This document shows positions 47,735 through 58,361 of a DNA stretch of 64,000 nt, in pieces. Location of the stretch: NCBI RefSeq assembly GCF_003573695.1, contig NC_039360.1:121172336-121236335 (forward strand). Reading direction: 5' to 3'. The notes beneath the pieces are model-generated. The model did not search any database. It worked only from the letters and a program-made list of their open reading frames with translations, and was not told the DNA's origin. The stretch is from Papaver somniferum. Its lineage: Eukaryota > Streptophyta > Magnoliopsida > Ranunculales > Papaveraceae. Numbering within the stretch: the stretch's first letter is position 1; every line of letters begins with the position of its first letter. Both the position numbers and the translations under genes were made by a program.

Positions 47735-49800
47735 TCATAATTTCTCTTCCATCGTTATCTCTGCGAACACTCTACTCAAAACATTGTCATGAAAATCTTC
47801 AATTGTCTTATATGAATGTACGATAGAGTGACAGAATAGATTTTTGCTTTTGCACCAACTTCTATGAAGAATGTTTCCTTCTTTTTCATCGTGTTTACTT
47901 TGTGATGCTGGTGGTGGTGGCAATGGTTGAGATTGTGGGTGCCCTACCAAAAAGTGGTTTAGTTTTCCTTGATCTATCATTCTCAAAATAATTCTTTTTA
48001 CATTTCTGCAATCATTTGTTGTATGTCCATGAAAATGATGATAAGAACAAAACTCATGGCTTCTGTGGTTTGGAGGTGGTTCCGTTCCCATGTTCCATGG
48101 TGTTGGTATATTCTCCATCAAATTATAGCTTCCCATATTTTCTCCACACTTGCATTTAGAGGTGGCATCTTGATTTCTTCCCATACTACCTTGTGACCTC
48201 CTTGTCCTCTATTATAGTTTTGTCTTTGACCTCCATAAGTTTCTTGTGGAATCTTGTTATTTCCACCACGATTGTAGAAATTTCTTTCTCTTTCATACTC
48301 CTCTTGATCTCGGCTTCCCATAGCCACCAGTTTGTTGATTGTTACCCGTCACCTTCTCTTGTTGTACTTGCGAAGTATTCGCTACTGTGTTTATTAGCTT
48401 GGGTAATAAGCTTGCATTCGCTGTTTGTGAGTGGTGTTCGCAACTGGATATGATTCCATTTCATTTTGCCTTTCCTCTAGAGCAATGTATTCTTCTTGAA
48501 GTTCTCGCAATTCAGTCATTGTGATCGTATTCTTGACTCTGAAAATTTGGACATACAATAGGTTTTTGCAAACATAGCATTGATAAATGATAATATAAGA
48601 TATCTCTCATCTACACGGCCAGCCATTTCGCTACACATAGTTTCCATCTTTTAGTCAGGTGTTTCAAACTTTCGCCAATCCTGTTTTAATCCAAACACAT
48701 CTTCTATACCAGGTCGCGAAGAATTATTACTTATATATGCCCCTAGAATGTAGTCTGCAAATGATTGAAGGATGTTATTGTATTCTTTGGTAGACCTTCA
48801 AACCATTTTAAGCCTCTCCTGTTAAGCTGGATGCGAAATATTTGCACAATACGCATCATGATTTTCCCATTGCAACATGCACCTCACATAGGCTTTAATG
48901 TGTTGAATTGCACAAGTTGTTCCATCAAAAATGCTGGTTAATGCGGGAAATTGCATTTCGGTGGTATTCCTCCTAATTGTACTTCCCTTGTAAATGGAGT
49001 TTTCGCAGCTTCTTCTATTGCTTCATCCAATTGTCTTCTGCCTACTTCTCCTCTATTATTTAGCATTCCTCTCATTTCTTCTAATTCTTTCAAGATTTGT
49101 TTATTTACACCTGAATTTGATCCATTGGTCTTTTTAATTTCGCCTCTCTTCTTCTGCGTTCATGTCTTTCTTCTCTCGCGAAATTTTGCATTTCTTCTTC
49201 ATTATCCTCATCTCGTCTTCTTCTGCGAGTTTTTCTTCATCTCTATCTTGAATTCGCAATGATTATGTTCTCATTTTCCCCTTCATGATTTTGTTCATTT
49301 CTTATTAATTCCTTATTCGCTCTTTCAGCCATCTCTTTATCTATCGTACTCTTCATTGATATTACCGTTATTCCGGTTTTTGTACGCTTTTTCTCGATTG
49401 TCGTGATTGTTCTGGCGAATTGTCTCCTGAAGCTCTTGTTCTTCCATTTCCGCTCTCAATCTTTCACGTTCGCAAATTAAACGTGCTTGTTCAGCATAAT
49501 GTCTTTCAATTTCTTCTTCAATCGTCTGTTGATTTCTTTGAGTTTCTCTTTCATGTAAAATTCTTCTTCCTTCCTCTGATTTCCTTCGCCATCTTGGTCA
49601 TTTCGTCCCTGACGTTGTCGTCCTTGATTTCTCCCATTTTGCCCATCATCAAAAGTTTCATTTTGTGGAACGTAACGATCATCAGCTCTTTCTCTATTTT
49701 CGCGGTTTTCTTCATTAGGATTTGATATTTCTTCTTGAATATTGTTTCCATCATTGATTGTGGGTGAGTTTCGCCTCATTTATCTTCTAGTCGATCTTGA
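47735..49800 (-). pseudogene. Gag region of element C, broken
   Basis: Minus-strand frames at 49477-49779 (start, MRRNSPTINDGNNIQEEISN, very hydrophilic, coiled coil), 48118-48327 and 47735-48184. The last has a zinc-knuckle-like HEFCSYHHFHGHTTNDCRNV followed by KRIILRMIDQGKL, typical of the C-terminal part of plant gypsy Gag. The central capsid portion (48330-49470) shows only eroded text (for example near 48700-48850). Several stops separate the pieces. In an intact element the product would form the virus-like particle that packages RNA. Confidence 0.65.
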
Positions 49801-50371
49801 ATATGATTTTTTAATGCTTCCCGATCTTCTACTCTGTAGTCTCATATTTTCCATCCTCAATTCGTGATTTTTCCTTGTTAGATTTGCACGTTTTTCTGCC
49901 TCATCTCTTATTTCTTCATGTATTCTTCGTCTCAACGTTTCTAACGCTCCAATTTCTTCATCTCCATGAGTTATTCCTTCATCTGCTTCTTGATTTCTCT
50001 CTGCCTGTCTATAGTTTCTGGTTTGTTGCTCTTCTTATACTTCTTCTGCCGAATTTGATTGCCAAGTGTGTATACTCACCCTATCATAATCTGTATTCCT
50101 CCCTTGTACTAGTGTTTGTTGAATTGGTGGTTGAATTTGATTTTCTCTATTACTCTTCATTCTAGTAGATTCTCCCATTTCACTTCTTCTCTCCCAGCAA
50201 TTCTCTTGCTTCTTCTAACAGTAGTCGGTTGTTCGGATGTATTTCTTCTTCTAGCAATTTCTTCAATGTTAACAATATTGCAAGAAATTATGTAAAATTC
50301 TTAATCAATCACTCTAAATCTTCACAAATCTCAATATTAATCTTCAATTTTTTCTAGAATAATCTTCAATA

Positions 50372-50391
50372 CCTCCCTATTTCTAGCGCCA
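50372..50391 (-). other. Primer binding site of element C
   Basis: On the minus strand TGGCGCTAGAAATAGGGAGG starts three bases after the LTR end at 50395. TGGCGC is a usual start of plant gypsy primer sites. It makes the right LTR the 5' LTR and puts element C on the minus strand. Confidence 0.75.
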
Positions 50392-50394
50392 TTA

Positions 50395-50863
50395 TGTAGT
50401 TGCAGGAAATCCTACACTACACCCCTCATATGATTTCATTATTACTCAACTCATTTTTAGATTTACACTCTTAATTTTATTGATCAATCTCTGAATGTTC
50501 TTACAAGAAAAGATAAAGGAATCAAGAATGACCTCTGCTCTAGACTTTCTCTCTCATATTTACTTGTTTCTTACTCAAAAAGATCTCTTCCTTTCTTTAC
50601 AACTTGAACGACTATTTATAAGGAAATACATAGTGGATGACAGCTAATCTGTACTTTATTTTCGGATATTGGTTGCGACATTCTCGCAATCTTACAAATG
50701 TTAATCTCGCAAACTCTCTAATTTTCGCAGGATCATCACATCTTTCTCATGATTTTAGCTGACGTCGTTTATTATATAATTTCTGAAATTGTTCTGCGAC
50801 ACTGTTGTGTTGTGTGGTCATAATTTCGCTGAAATATTTTCGTTGCGAGATTCTGATCCTACA
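50395..50863 (-). mobile_element. 5' LTR of element C
   Basis: Second copy of the LTR at 42024-42487, with the same TG..CA ends. GGGTA follows at 50864-50868. A CTATTTATA stretch near 50612 (TATAAATAG on the minus strand) is a good TATA box for minus-strand transcription. Confidence 0.9.
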
Positions 50864-50879
50864 GGGTATTTTTTATATA

Positions 50880-51625
50880 TGTGAAAGCTTTTTTCTTTAT
50901 CTAGATTCATTTTTATTCTTGACGCAAGTCAAAAGACGATCATATGAAAATCACCTTGTAACATCTTCTATGATTTGTGTGAGACAATCATTTGATGTAA
51001 CTCGGAATGTTTCATATTGATTATTTCAATAACTTGAAAATCGCTTTGATGTTAATAGTTCGTGAATAACAACTATTGTCATCCTCTAAGAAAGTTTCGA
51101 TGATTGAAATGAGAGTTTAGAACATATAACCAAGATTGGATATAAACATAGTGTGTGTATTCACATTTGTGTAAAGTCCAAACCATGAACCATGGTATGC
51201 GTACCCGTACGCGTACTGGTTGGTTATGGAAGTCCGGAGACCAAGTATGCGTACCCGTACGCGTACTAGCGGAAGTTCACATTCCGTGGATATCTGTTGG
51301 AGTTTGGAAGCGTACCAAGTATGCGCACCCATTCGTGTATTGGCTAAACCCAAACTCGGTCCGGATACTTAAGTACGCATACCCGTTTGCATACTTGAGT
51401 AGGTTATATTCTAAAATCGATTTTTTCATGAACAATACATTTAATAAATTAAGGAATGCAATCTTTTGCAAACCTATAATGTTCATGAAGTGATTCGAGT
51501 GAATCAAAATCGATTTTGCTTCAATTGTGTATTGTATACTTCTATGGGATTTAAGCAATTGAACAACTCTCTAACTAGTTTCATTTGAGTCATTTGAACT
51601 AGTTGTGCTAAAGATGAATATGGAT
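50880..51625 (+). mobile_element. Internal fragment of an LTR-B
   Basis: It aligns with part of LTR-B as seen on the minus strand of 13400-14040 and with 1-510: TCTTGACG(C/A)AAGTCAAAAGACGATCAT, the TGATTTGTGTGAGA block, GATTGAAATGAGAGTTTAGA, the GTACGC motifs (51190-51395) and the TGAACTAGTT block. Likeness stops near 51625, where element A's 3' sequence begins. Its left end merges into the sequence around element C's insertion site. Confidence 0.65.
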
Positions 51626-52616
51626 AAATACCACGTGTATGATTCTTAATTACCTAACTTGATTTTTGATTGAAATTCTTAAGTATAACATGTTAGAATC
51701 AATAATCAAAGCCATTGGATGTGGTTTTTATTGTCAAAGAAACTTTTTCATACACTTATGGTAACCATTCTTGGTGTAAATCCTTGTGAAAAATGCTATT
51801 CTTCCTTCTAAGCATATTAATTCTTGTTTATACAAGTTTGTATCTTAGAAAAGATGATTATAATAGTTGATCTTCATGATTACATATTGTGTATTGTTAC
51901 CATGAGATAATTCTATTTTTTAGTAACACGATCTCATGAGAGACTTTCAATGATTGGTTGTTAGTTCGTATTTCCTTGTAGGATTTCTAAAATCCAATAT
52001 ATAAATCCTTCTCTATGGAGTAAGATCACTCTTGTTGTTCTTTCGGGAATGACATTTTATGAGGGAGAGTTCTTATTTGAACTTGTACTTAATTGCTATA
52101 TGTTTGAGGGGAGAAGCGGTTGTGGAACATGTAGGGGTCAAGTTGTATCTTAATAAACTCCTTGATGAAGTCACTACATCATCTAAAGTAAAGTTGATAT
52201 GTTCTCTTTTAGTCATGAATAATCTCTTTGAGAATTTCATTATAATCCCATAATTTTCGTACTTTTGCCAATTTATATTGACAAAAAGGGGGAGAATTAT
52301 TTGGTAGTTCACACTACATATATATATGGTTTACGGATAATTATGTAAGGGGGAGTGGTTTTCGTTATGAGATGAAGTATTGACTAAGGGGGAGTGATAC
52401 ATATCACCGTAGTATTATTGTCAAAGTTGTGATACAATTGAACTTTGATACTGTGAAATAATACTACGATGGATCTTCAACAAGTACAGGATAAACAGAT
52501 GCATAGTAGAATAACCAAGAAAATCAAGCATGTCGGATTTTGGAGCTGTAATGCTTTTAACAAGTACAATCCATATGTAAAATGGTTTTGTCACTAAAAT
52601 TGACAAAGGGGGAGAT
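51626..52616 (+). other. 3' untranslated region of element A with four polypurine tracts
   Basis: Non-coding sequence runs up to the 3' LTR. AAGGGGGAG-type tracts occur at 52283-52294, 52347-52355, 52386-52394 and, abutting the LTR, 52605-52616 (AAAGGGGGAGAT). Multiplied tracts before the 3' LTR are known from SIRE/Maximus copia elements. The last one is the functional primer for plus-strand DNA synthesis. ATTTATATTGACAAAAAGGG near 52270 looks like the end of a pol-like frame (ANLYWQKGGE). Confidence 0.75.
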
Positions 52617-54692
52617 TGTTAGTGCATTGCTCAGTTGAACCCACTAGCGTTGGTATGTTAAGTTAGTTGTCAATTAGTTGCCAAAATGCATTCTTGATTT
52701 AGTATACTAAAGATATTTTCAGACTAGATTAAGTCTAAGGAGTAGAATCGAAGCTATCCTTGAAGGATGAAGTTTGAAGACTACAAGAAGACATCAACAA
52801 GGACTTCATCAACAAAGGTATATGGTAATTGATTTCTTTTGGATTCTTGTTCAATTCTACCTTTCTAATCTTTCGAAACAAATGCTCACTCTATGGAACA
52901 ATTCTTATGACGGCAAATGTACATTTTTGTATATATACTCGAGGTTATTTGAGACACACTTTTGTGAAAATAACCTTTATCCCCGGAAAGGTTCTCATTT
53001 TATAATGAATGATCTTACGAATTCAACGAGCCAAGAATCACTCAATTCTGAGTTATAACGATGAAGTTATGAGTGATTTATTAAAGTAACATTTATAAGT
53101 GTTGTTGTAATTGTTACAGTTCGTTAGTAGGACATGATCCACAAACTGTTTGTAACGGTTCACGGACTTGATCCCAATTACGTAACTAGAAGCCATTTTT
53201 GGTCAAGTTTTTGATGTTTCCTTATCTAGGCAAGATATCTATTACTCCAAACATATTTGATTACCATATTAAAGTGTTTGTGTTTCCTTCCCAAGATAAA
53301 TTGTGATTTACTCACATAAATACAATATTGGCTAAATTAATTATTTATTTAATTATTTTGGCAAGAGTTGTAACTTAGGAAAGACTCCCAAAATTAGGAG
53401 AGTCTTGAAAAAGGAAAATAGCTTTGCTTAGCTTCCAAGCTATTGTTCACTATAAATAAAGGGTTCGTGAGTGCTACACGTTTTTCATCCCCTTTGGACA
53501 ATTGGTGTAAGCTTCATAAGGTTGTTTTCCATGTCTTCTTTTCTTCGTGAACAAGAGTGAGATAAAAGTCTTTGTATTGGGGATCACAAAGCCGAGTTGG
53601 ATTTAATCTTCGTGATTGATTATACAACTTGTAATCTAGGTTTTTCACCTCTTGTCTATTCTAAGGTTTTCTCTTCTGTTATAAAACCATTCAAGAGTTG
53701 TTGATGATAAACCCTAGGTTTTGATAGATTTCAGTATCCGATCGTATACCAACACTTGTTAGTCGAAATCGGAAGCTAGAAAGAAAACTTCGATTAAGGT
53801 ATCTCGTAAAAATCCTTAAGAATTTTTGAACAAGATATCTCTAGATTTATTCTAGTTGTTCTTGTTGTAGAATCATTAGGTTTCTCTTCCTATTTTTGAA
53901 GAGTGTAATAAACCCTAACAAGTTTGTTTTGATATTACTTTTACCTAGTAACTTTTTTTCTGAAAACAAACACAAGATTTCCAAAACCTTGATTCACATC
54001 TAAAGGGAAATCAAACCGGTGTTTTGTGAAAACAAAATATCGAAAGGTATCAACATGTTGTTGCATATTCCAAAGAGAACTAACATTCTGCTAGAAGATT
54101 TTTGAGAGTGCTTCTGAAGAGAATAGCGAACTATGTTCTGCCACCAGAATTCGAGAATAACTTCTAAACAGAATTGATGTTCTGCTAGGAGTTTTACAAA
54201 TGCTTGAATACAGCTGAAGCAGGTATTATATCTAGTCCGAATAGGTAGTAGGAAATTGGTGTAACAACTTATAATCAGTGTGTGTTTATTCTGGACTGGG
54301 TCCCGAGGTTTTTCTGCATTTGCGGTTTCCTCGTTAACAAAATTTCTGGTGTGTGTGTTATTTCTTTTGTGCATTATATTGTTTATCTTTATAATTGAAA
54401 TATCACAGGTTGTGCGTTAATCAATCATTATTGATAAATCTGACCTTGTTTGTTGGATAGGATTTTGATTGATCTTGGATATTGGTAATTGGTATCGTCC
54501 AAGTATTTATCACATCAATCAGGCTCATAGATTTCCATCTGTTTGATTTGCTGATTGATTTGAGAAAAATAGATAAACTCTTTAGTATTATTCTTTGATT
54601 GAGGTTTTAACTCTCGGAATATTATTGAGGTTCAGTCTATACAGATTGCCAAATGAAATATTGGGTGTGGTTGTTAGACCCCCGCTTTTTCA
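52617..54692 (+). mobile_element. 3' LTR of SIRE-like element A
   Basis: Runs TGTTAGTGCATTGCTCAG to CGCTTTTTCA, 2076 bp, directly after the polypurine tract. It is the mate of the LTR at 10877-12950 but in opposite orientation. The next five bases, 54693-54697, are GACTT, identical to the flank of the other LTR. Confidence 0.85.
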
Positions 54693-55708
54693 GACTTGAA
54701 GACTTCATTGGGATTATGAAGCCAGACCCAACTATTTTTTCCTGTAGTTGCGTGTTCTGATCTTGCTTTTTTCTATCGTATTGAGTACTATCTTCTCTAA
54801 GATTTGATCAAGATTTAATCTCTGATAGGCAAGTTAAAAATTAGTCACAAACATCTTCGTCTCATCTTTTGTGATTCCACAATGTTTCGCTACCATACGA
54901 TTAAGATTATTGCGAGGCGATTGATACGACTAGGTTGTTCTTCGGGAATATAAGTCTGGTGTATTAATTGGTTCATGTTCACCTTGATTTATCAAAAGAC
55001 TGAGCAAAGCTCATAGGTATATCTGTGGGAGACAGATTTATCTATTCAATAGAATTTTCTGTGTGAGACAGATTGGTTTATAAAGTCTTCGACTTTGGGT
55101 CGTAGCAACTCTTAGTTGTGGGTGAGATCATCTAAGGAAATCAAGTGTGCAGAGTCCTGCTGAGATTCAGAGGCGTAAGAAACGCGACCGTACCTTGATC
55201 AGTGTGAGATTGGTTAGGGATCAACTACATTCCAGTCTGAAGTTAACTTGGAGTATGCTAGTGTCTATATCGGCTCAATACATTGTGGTGTTCAAATATG
55301 GACTAGGTCCCGGGGTTTTTCTGCATTTGCGGTTTCCACGTTAAAAAAATTTCTGGTGTCTGTCTTATTTCTTTTCCGCATTATATTTTATATATAATTG
55401 AAATATCACAGGTTGTGCGTAAGTTCAATTAATTGTGAATCAAACCTTTGGTTGTTGATTATATTGATTGACACTTGGATATTGGTTTTTGATACCGTCC
55501 AAGTTATTTCTTATATTCAATCGGGCTCGCAAATTCCTATTTGTTTGATTACAGATTGAATTGAGAAATAGAGATATAACTCTTGGATATACTTTTCTTA
55601 TGATTGAGTCTGACTGTCTAGTTGATTCTCTTGAAAGTATGTTGGAGTTAGTCAATACATATTGCTAAGCGAAATATTGGGTATAGTTGTTAGACCCCCG
55701 TTTTTTCA
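54693..55708 (+). mobile_element. LTR-B, 3' portion (continuation of 12951-14436)
   Basis: Starts GACTTGAAGACTTCATTGGG, the position that follows ..GTTAACGACTT in an uninterrupted LTR-B (compare 900-930). It ends in CCCGTTTTTTCA at 55708, the LTR-B terminus. Together with 12951-14436 it makes one LTR-B interrupted exactly at GACTT. The sequence after 55708 is element E, with no primer site, so this is a 3' or solo LTR end. Confidence 0.8.
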
Positions 55709-55870
55709 GCACGGAAACCGATCCACCTCTTCCACGAATTCTATTTCCATTAGAATTCCATATTTTGGCCGTACCATGCACATATATATATACACATGCA
55801 TGCATACAACTTCTTTACGGGGACGGAGTTAGCTGATAGATCATGTATAACTATTGGATGGGCATTCAAT

Positions 55871-56434
55871 TCATAGATGATTGGCTTCTTGAATAGACGC
55901 CCACGTAGGGAGTGGAGTGTTGTAAATTCGACTATGAGGGTCTGGGATCCTACTAGGGATAATTCTCTCACTAGCCATAACATAAGGCGAAGGTGATGCC
56001 GAAATACGAACAATTTTCCCTTCATGAACTGCCTTGATGCATTGATGATAGGTCGAGGGTATTACCTGGTTGTCATGAAGCCAGGGACGTCCCGGAATCA
56101 TGTGGTAACCCGGAATTTTTCCGATAACATAGAATTTCACCTTGGCCTGGATCGGCCCAACTTGGAGATCGAGCACAACATGCCCATATGTATTACTAGT
56201 ATTCCCCTCAAAGTCACTAATCACGATTGAGCGAGGATCAATCAGATTCCGAGGGATTCCAGCCTCTTGCAATATTTGTAAAGGGATGATGTCAACCAAG
56301 GCTCCAGTGTCTACCAGAGCAATTTTGAATTCTTTTCCTCCGAGAAATGCTGGGACATACAGCGCACGGATATGCCCTTCCTCCATCATCATATCCTTTG
56401 CCGTTAAAGTAATGTTTTGCATAACAACAACCAT
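55871..56434 (-). pseudogene. Aspartic protease of element E
   Basis: The 187-codon frame carries KIALVDTGALVDIIPLQILQ, with an intact catalytic D-T-G, and IPGYHMIPGRPWLHDNQVIP, matching the ILGRPWLH landmark. The N-terminal EEGHIRALYVPAFLGGKEF is the typical lead-in. It is the best-preserved protease of the window: element D has D-V-G, and element C is truncated after the flap. It follows gag on the same strand with a gap of about 12 bases. Since the rest of pol is missing it cannot serve a whole element in cis. Confidence 0.8.
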
Positions 56435-56446
56435 TGCAAACGAAAC

Positions 56447-57686
56447 TTAAACATCTTCGGGCGGTAGAGCAAGAGTCCCCAGTGAAATACGATTCACAGC
56501 ATCGAAAACTTCCTTTCGTTGTTTATTGGAGAAATGGAGAAGTTCGCATAGACCATGTATTATTGAGGCCGCTACTTCTTTGACTGGTTTCTCATCAGAA
56601 AAGATACTTTTAATTTGGTGCTGAGGTAGAGGATTCTTGTGCACGCCCTCTCTGTCATCCAGTATAAGCTCTCCGACCTCAATCTTCTCTTTGAAAATCC
56701 ATTTCAAGGCTTTGCACTCCCTAGTTGGATGACCGATAAACCTATGAAAGTGACAATAATTTGGCTTGTCTATAGCTTCAGCCGTTGGCTCTTTTCGTAT
56801 AGAGGGAAGTTTGATTGTTTCATCCCGGAACCACGCATCCAACAACTCTAGAACTTCCTCATATTTTCATGGAAAGTCTGGAGGGACCTTGACATTGTTG
56901 TGATCATAAGCTGGGCGTTTCGAAGGTTGGGCGTCCTGTTTCTGTCCCTTCCTCTTTCCTACTTCAGTGACAGCAGCTAAGTGATGCAAATGGAAACATT
57001 TTTCGAACGAACATTTTTCCCTCTTGAGCGACTTGATGTTATTCTTCCACTTTGGTCATCCTTGGTTTCTCTAATAGCACGGGTGCTGATGAAGTAGATC
57101 GCTTTGCAGCATCATGGAGTTTCGAAAAGGTCTGCAAACCGAGATTCTCGGGGAGAGCTCAATACACATGAAGCAAGTTGTCGATACATATTTCCACGAG
57201 ATGATATTCTGTTGCATTCGGGTCATGGCAATCCAAAGCCTGAGACCTAAATCTTAACACAAAATCATTGGGATGCTTATTAGCTCTCTGAAATATTCTT
57301 CCCAGATCAGATAGGGTAGTATGTTCAGAGACGAAAAAGTACTTCTTGTAAAAGATATCCACCATCTGATTCCAGTTAGCAACGCTGTCATGTGCTAAAT
57401 TGATGTACCACATATAAGCTCTTCCAGTTAGAGACTTGGAAAATTCTTTTATCCGCATGACATGATTTACCTCGTTTTCTCCCAATGCTTCGAGAAATCG
57501 AGACACATGCTCTCGAGCGTTACCAACTCCATTGTATAATGTAAACGACAAAGACGTGTATCCCCTGGGAAGAGGGATACATTGTATTTCGGCTGGGTAA
57601 GGAGGACAGTGACTATGTAGCAAATCATCATTCTCTTTGTCTCTTTCTCGGGCATTCAGCAACCTCTCCAGATATGCCATGATCAA
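56447..57686 (-). pseudogene. Gag of element E (capsid and zinc-knuckle parts)
   Basis: The frame at 57159-57686 has LFNARE-like start text, RIKEFSKSLTGRAYMWYINL, FYKKYFFVSEHTTLSDLGRI and NDFVLRFRSQALDCHDPN, the plant gypsy Gag core. After an interruption (57158-56850) the frame at 56447-56845 has YCHFHRFIGHPTRECKALKW, a zinc-knuckle-like motif, and LPPEDV at its end. The order matches element D's gag. Stops around 57159 and 56846 break it. It would encode the particle coat protein. Confidence 0.8.
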
Positions 57687-57736
57687 ATATTCGGCCGACA
57701 GTTTGTCTCTCTGAAGCTCACGAGTATCACTAGTAC

Positions 57737-58282
57737 TTAGTTGACGTTGTCACGAATAGGGATTGGTGTACACAGGCTTCCGCTATCATTATTTCTTGAA
57801 GACTCAGGATTTCTGCACTGGTAAAGACGAGAATCGAGAATCGCTGACTTCTCAATCAAAGTTTTCAAACTATCTAATATTGAGATTTGAGTTTCTATCA
57901 TATTCTTCTGAGCTTCATAAAGTTGTTCCTGCTTTGTAGTCAGGCTTTCCAGAGTCGGTGGATCTAACTGGGCGGTTTCAACAAGGCGCTCAATGCTGGT
58001 AACAGGACGCTTAGTGCTTGTACTAATCGAATTGGGATTAACAGGACGCCGAGTACCAATATTAATACCGATAGTACCAATGTTAGGACGTTCAGTAATG
58101 ACATTAGAACGTTCAGTAACAACAGGACATTCAATAACCACATGGCCAATATTAGGACGTTCTGCAACAACGGGACGCTCAGTCCCAACAGGACGTTCAG
58201 TGTTTGTGTTAGTCCCAACAGTGCTAACATTAACACCGTTCTTCTTTGAAGTCTCGACTTCCTTTCCACTGATAGTGACCAT
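57737..58282 (-). pseudogene. N-terminal Gag of element E with ERP repeat
   Basis: The frame starts at 58282, about 60 bases after the primer site, with MVTISGKEVETSKKNG. It then has about eight repeats of the type TERPV, AERPN or ERPN separated by short T/V/I-rich linkers. These are written at DNA level by a CAGGACGTTCAGT-like unit between 57990 and 58215. A coiled-coil-like part follows (LESLTTKQEQLYEAQKNMIE). It stops at 57737, just before the capsid frame. The repeat is not part of any Gag domain I know and appears to be a microsatellite-like expansion in the leader protein. Confidence 0.6.
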
Positions 58283-58361
58283 GATTAAAATTGATAACTA
58301 TGATCTGGGATTGATTTGGAACTGTGACTGAGTGGACAACCTCCCACTGTGGTCTCCAAAA

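Larger units (their letters stand above)
42024..50863 (-). mobile_element. Element C: 8.8-kb Ty3/gypsy retrotransposon with antisense gene, pol-deleted
   Basis: LTRs of 464 bp (42024-42487) and 469 bp (50395-50863) are flanked by GGGTA on both sides (42019-42023 and 50864-50868). The primer site beside the right LTR shows that it lies on the minus strand. Minus-strand order is 5' LTR, gag-like text (49800-47735), protease (47706-47353), a non-coding part with a GC-rich block (46255-46740), then a plus-strand multi-exon gene (42887-45528) and the 3' LTR. No reverse transcriptase or integrase was seen. It sits inside element A's 3' half. LTR differences are more numerous than in element D, so it looks older. 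Confidence 0.9.

Noticed and set aside
54000..54374. 124-codon minus-strand frame, repeated at 11194-11568 on the plus strand
   Set aside because: It is antisense within both LTR-A copies. Its recurrence reflects LTR identity, and its sequence has no domain character.
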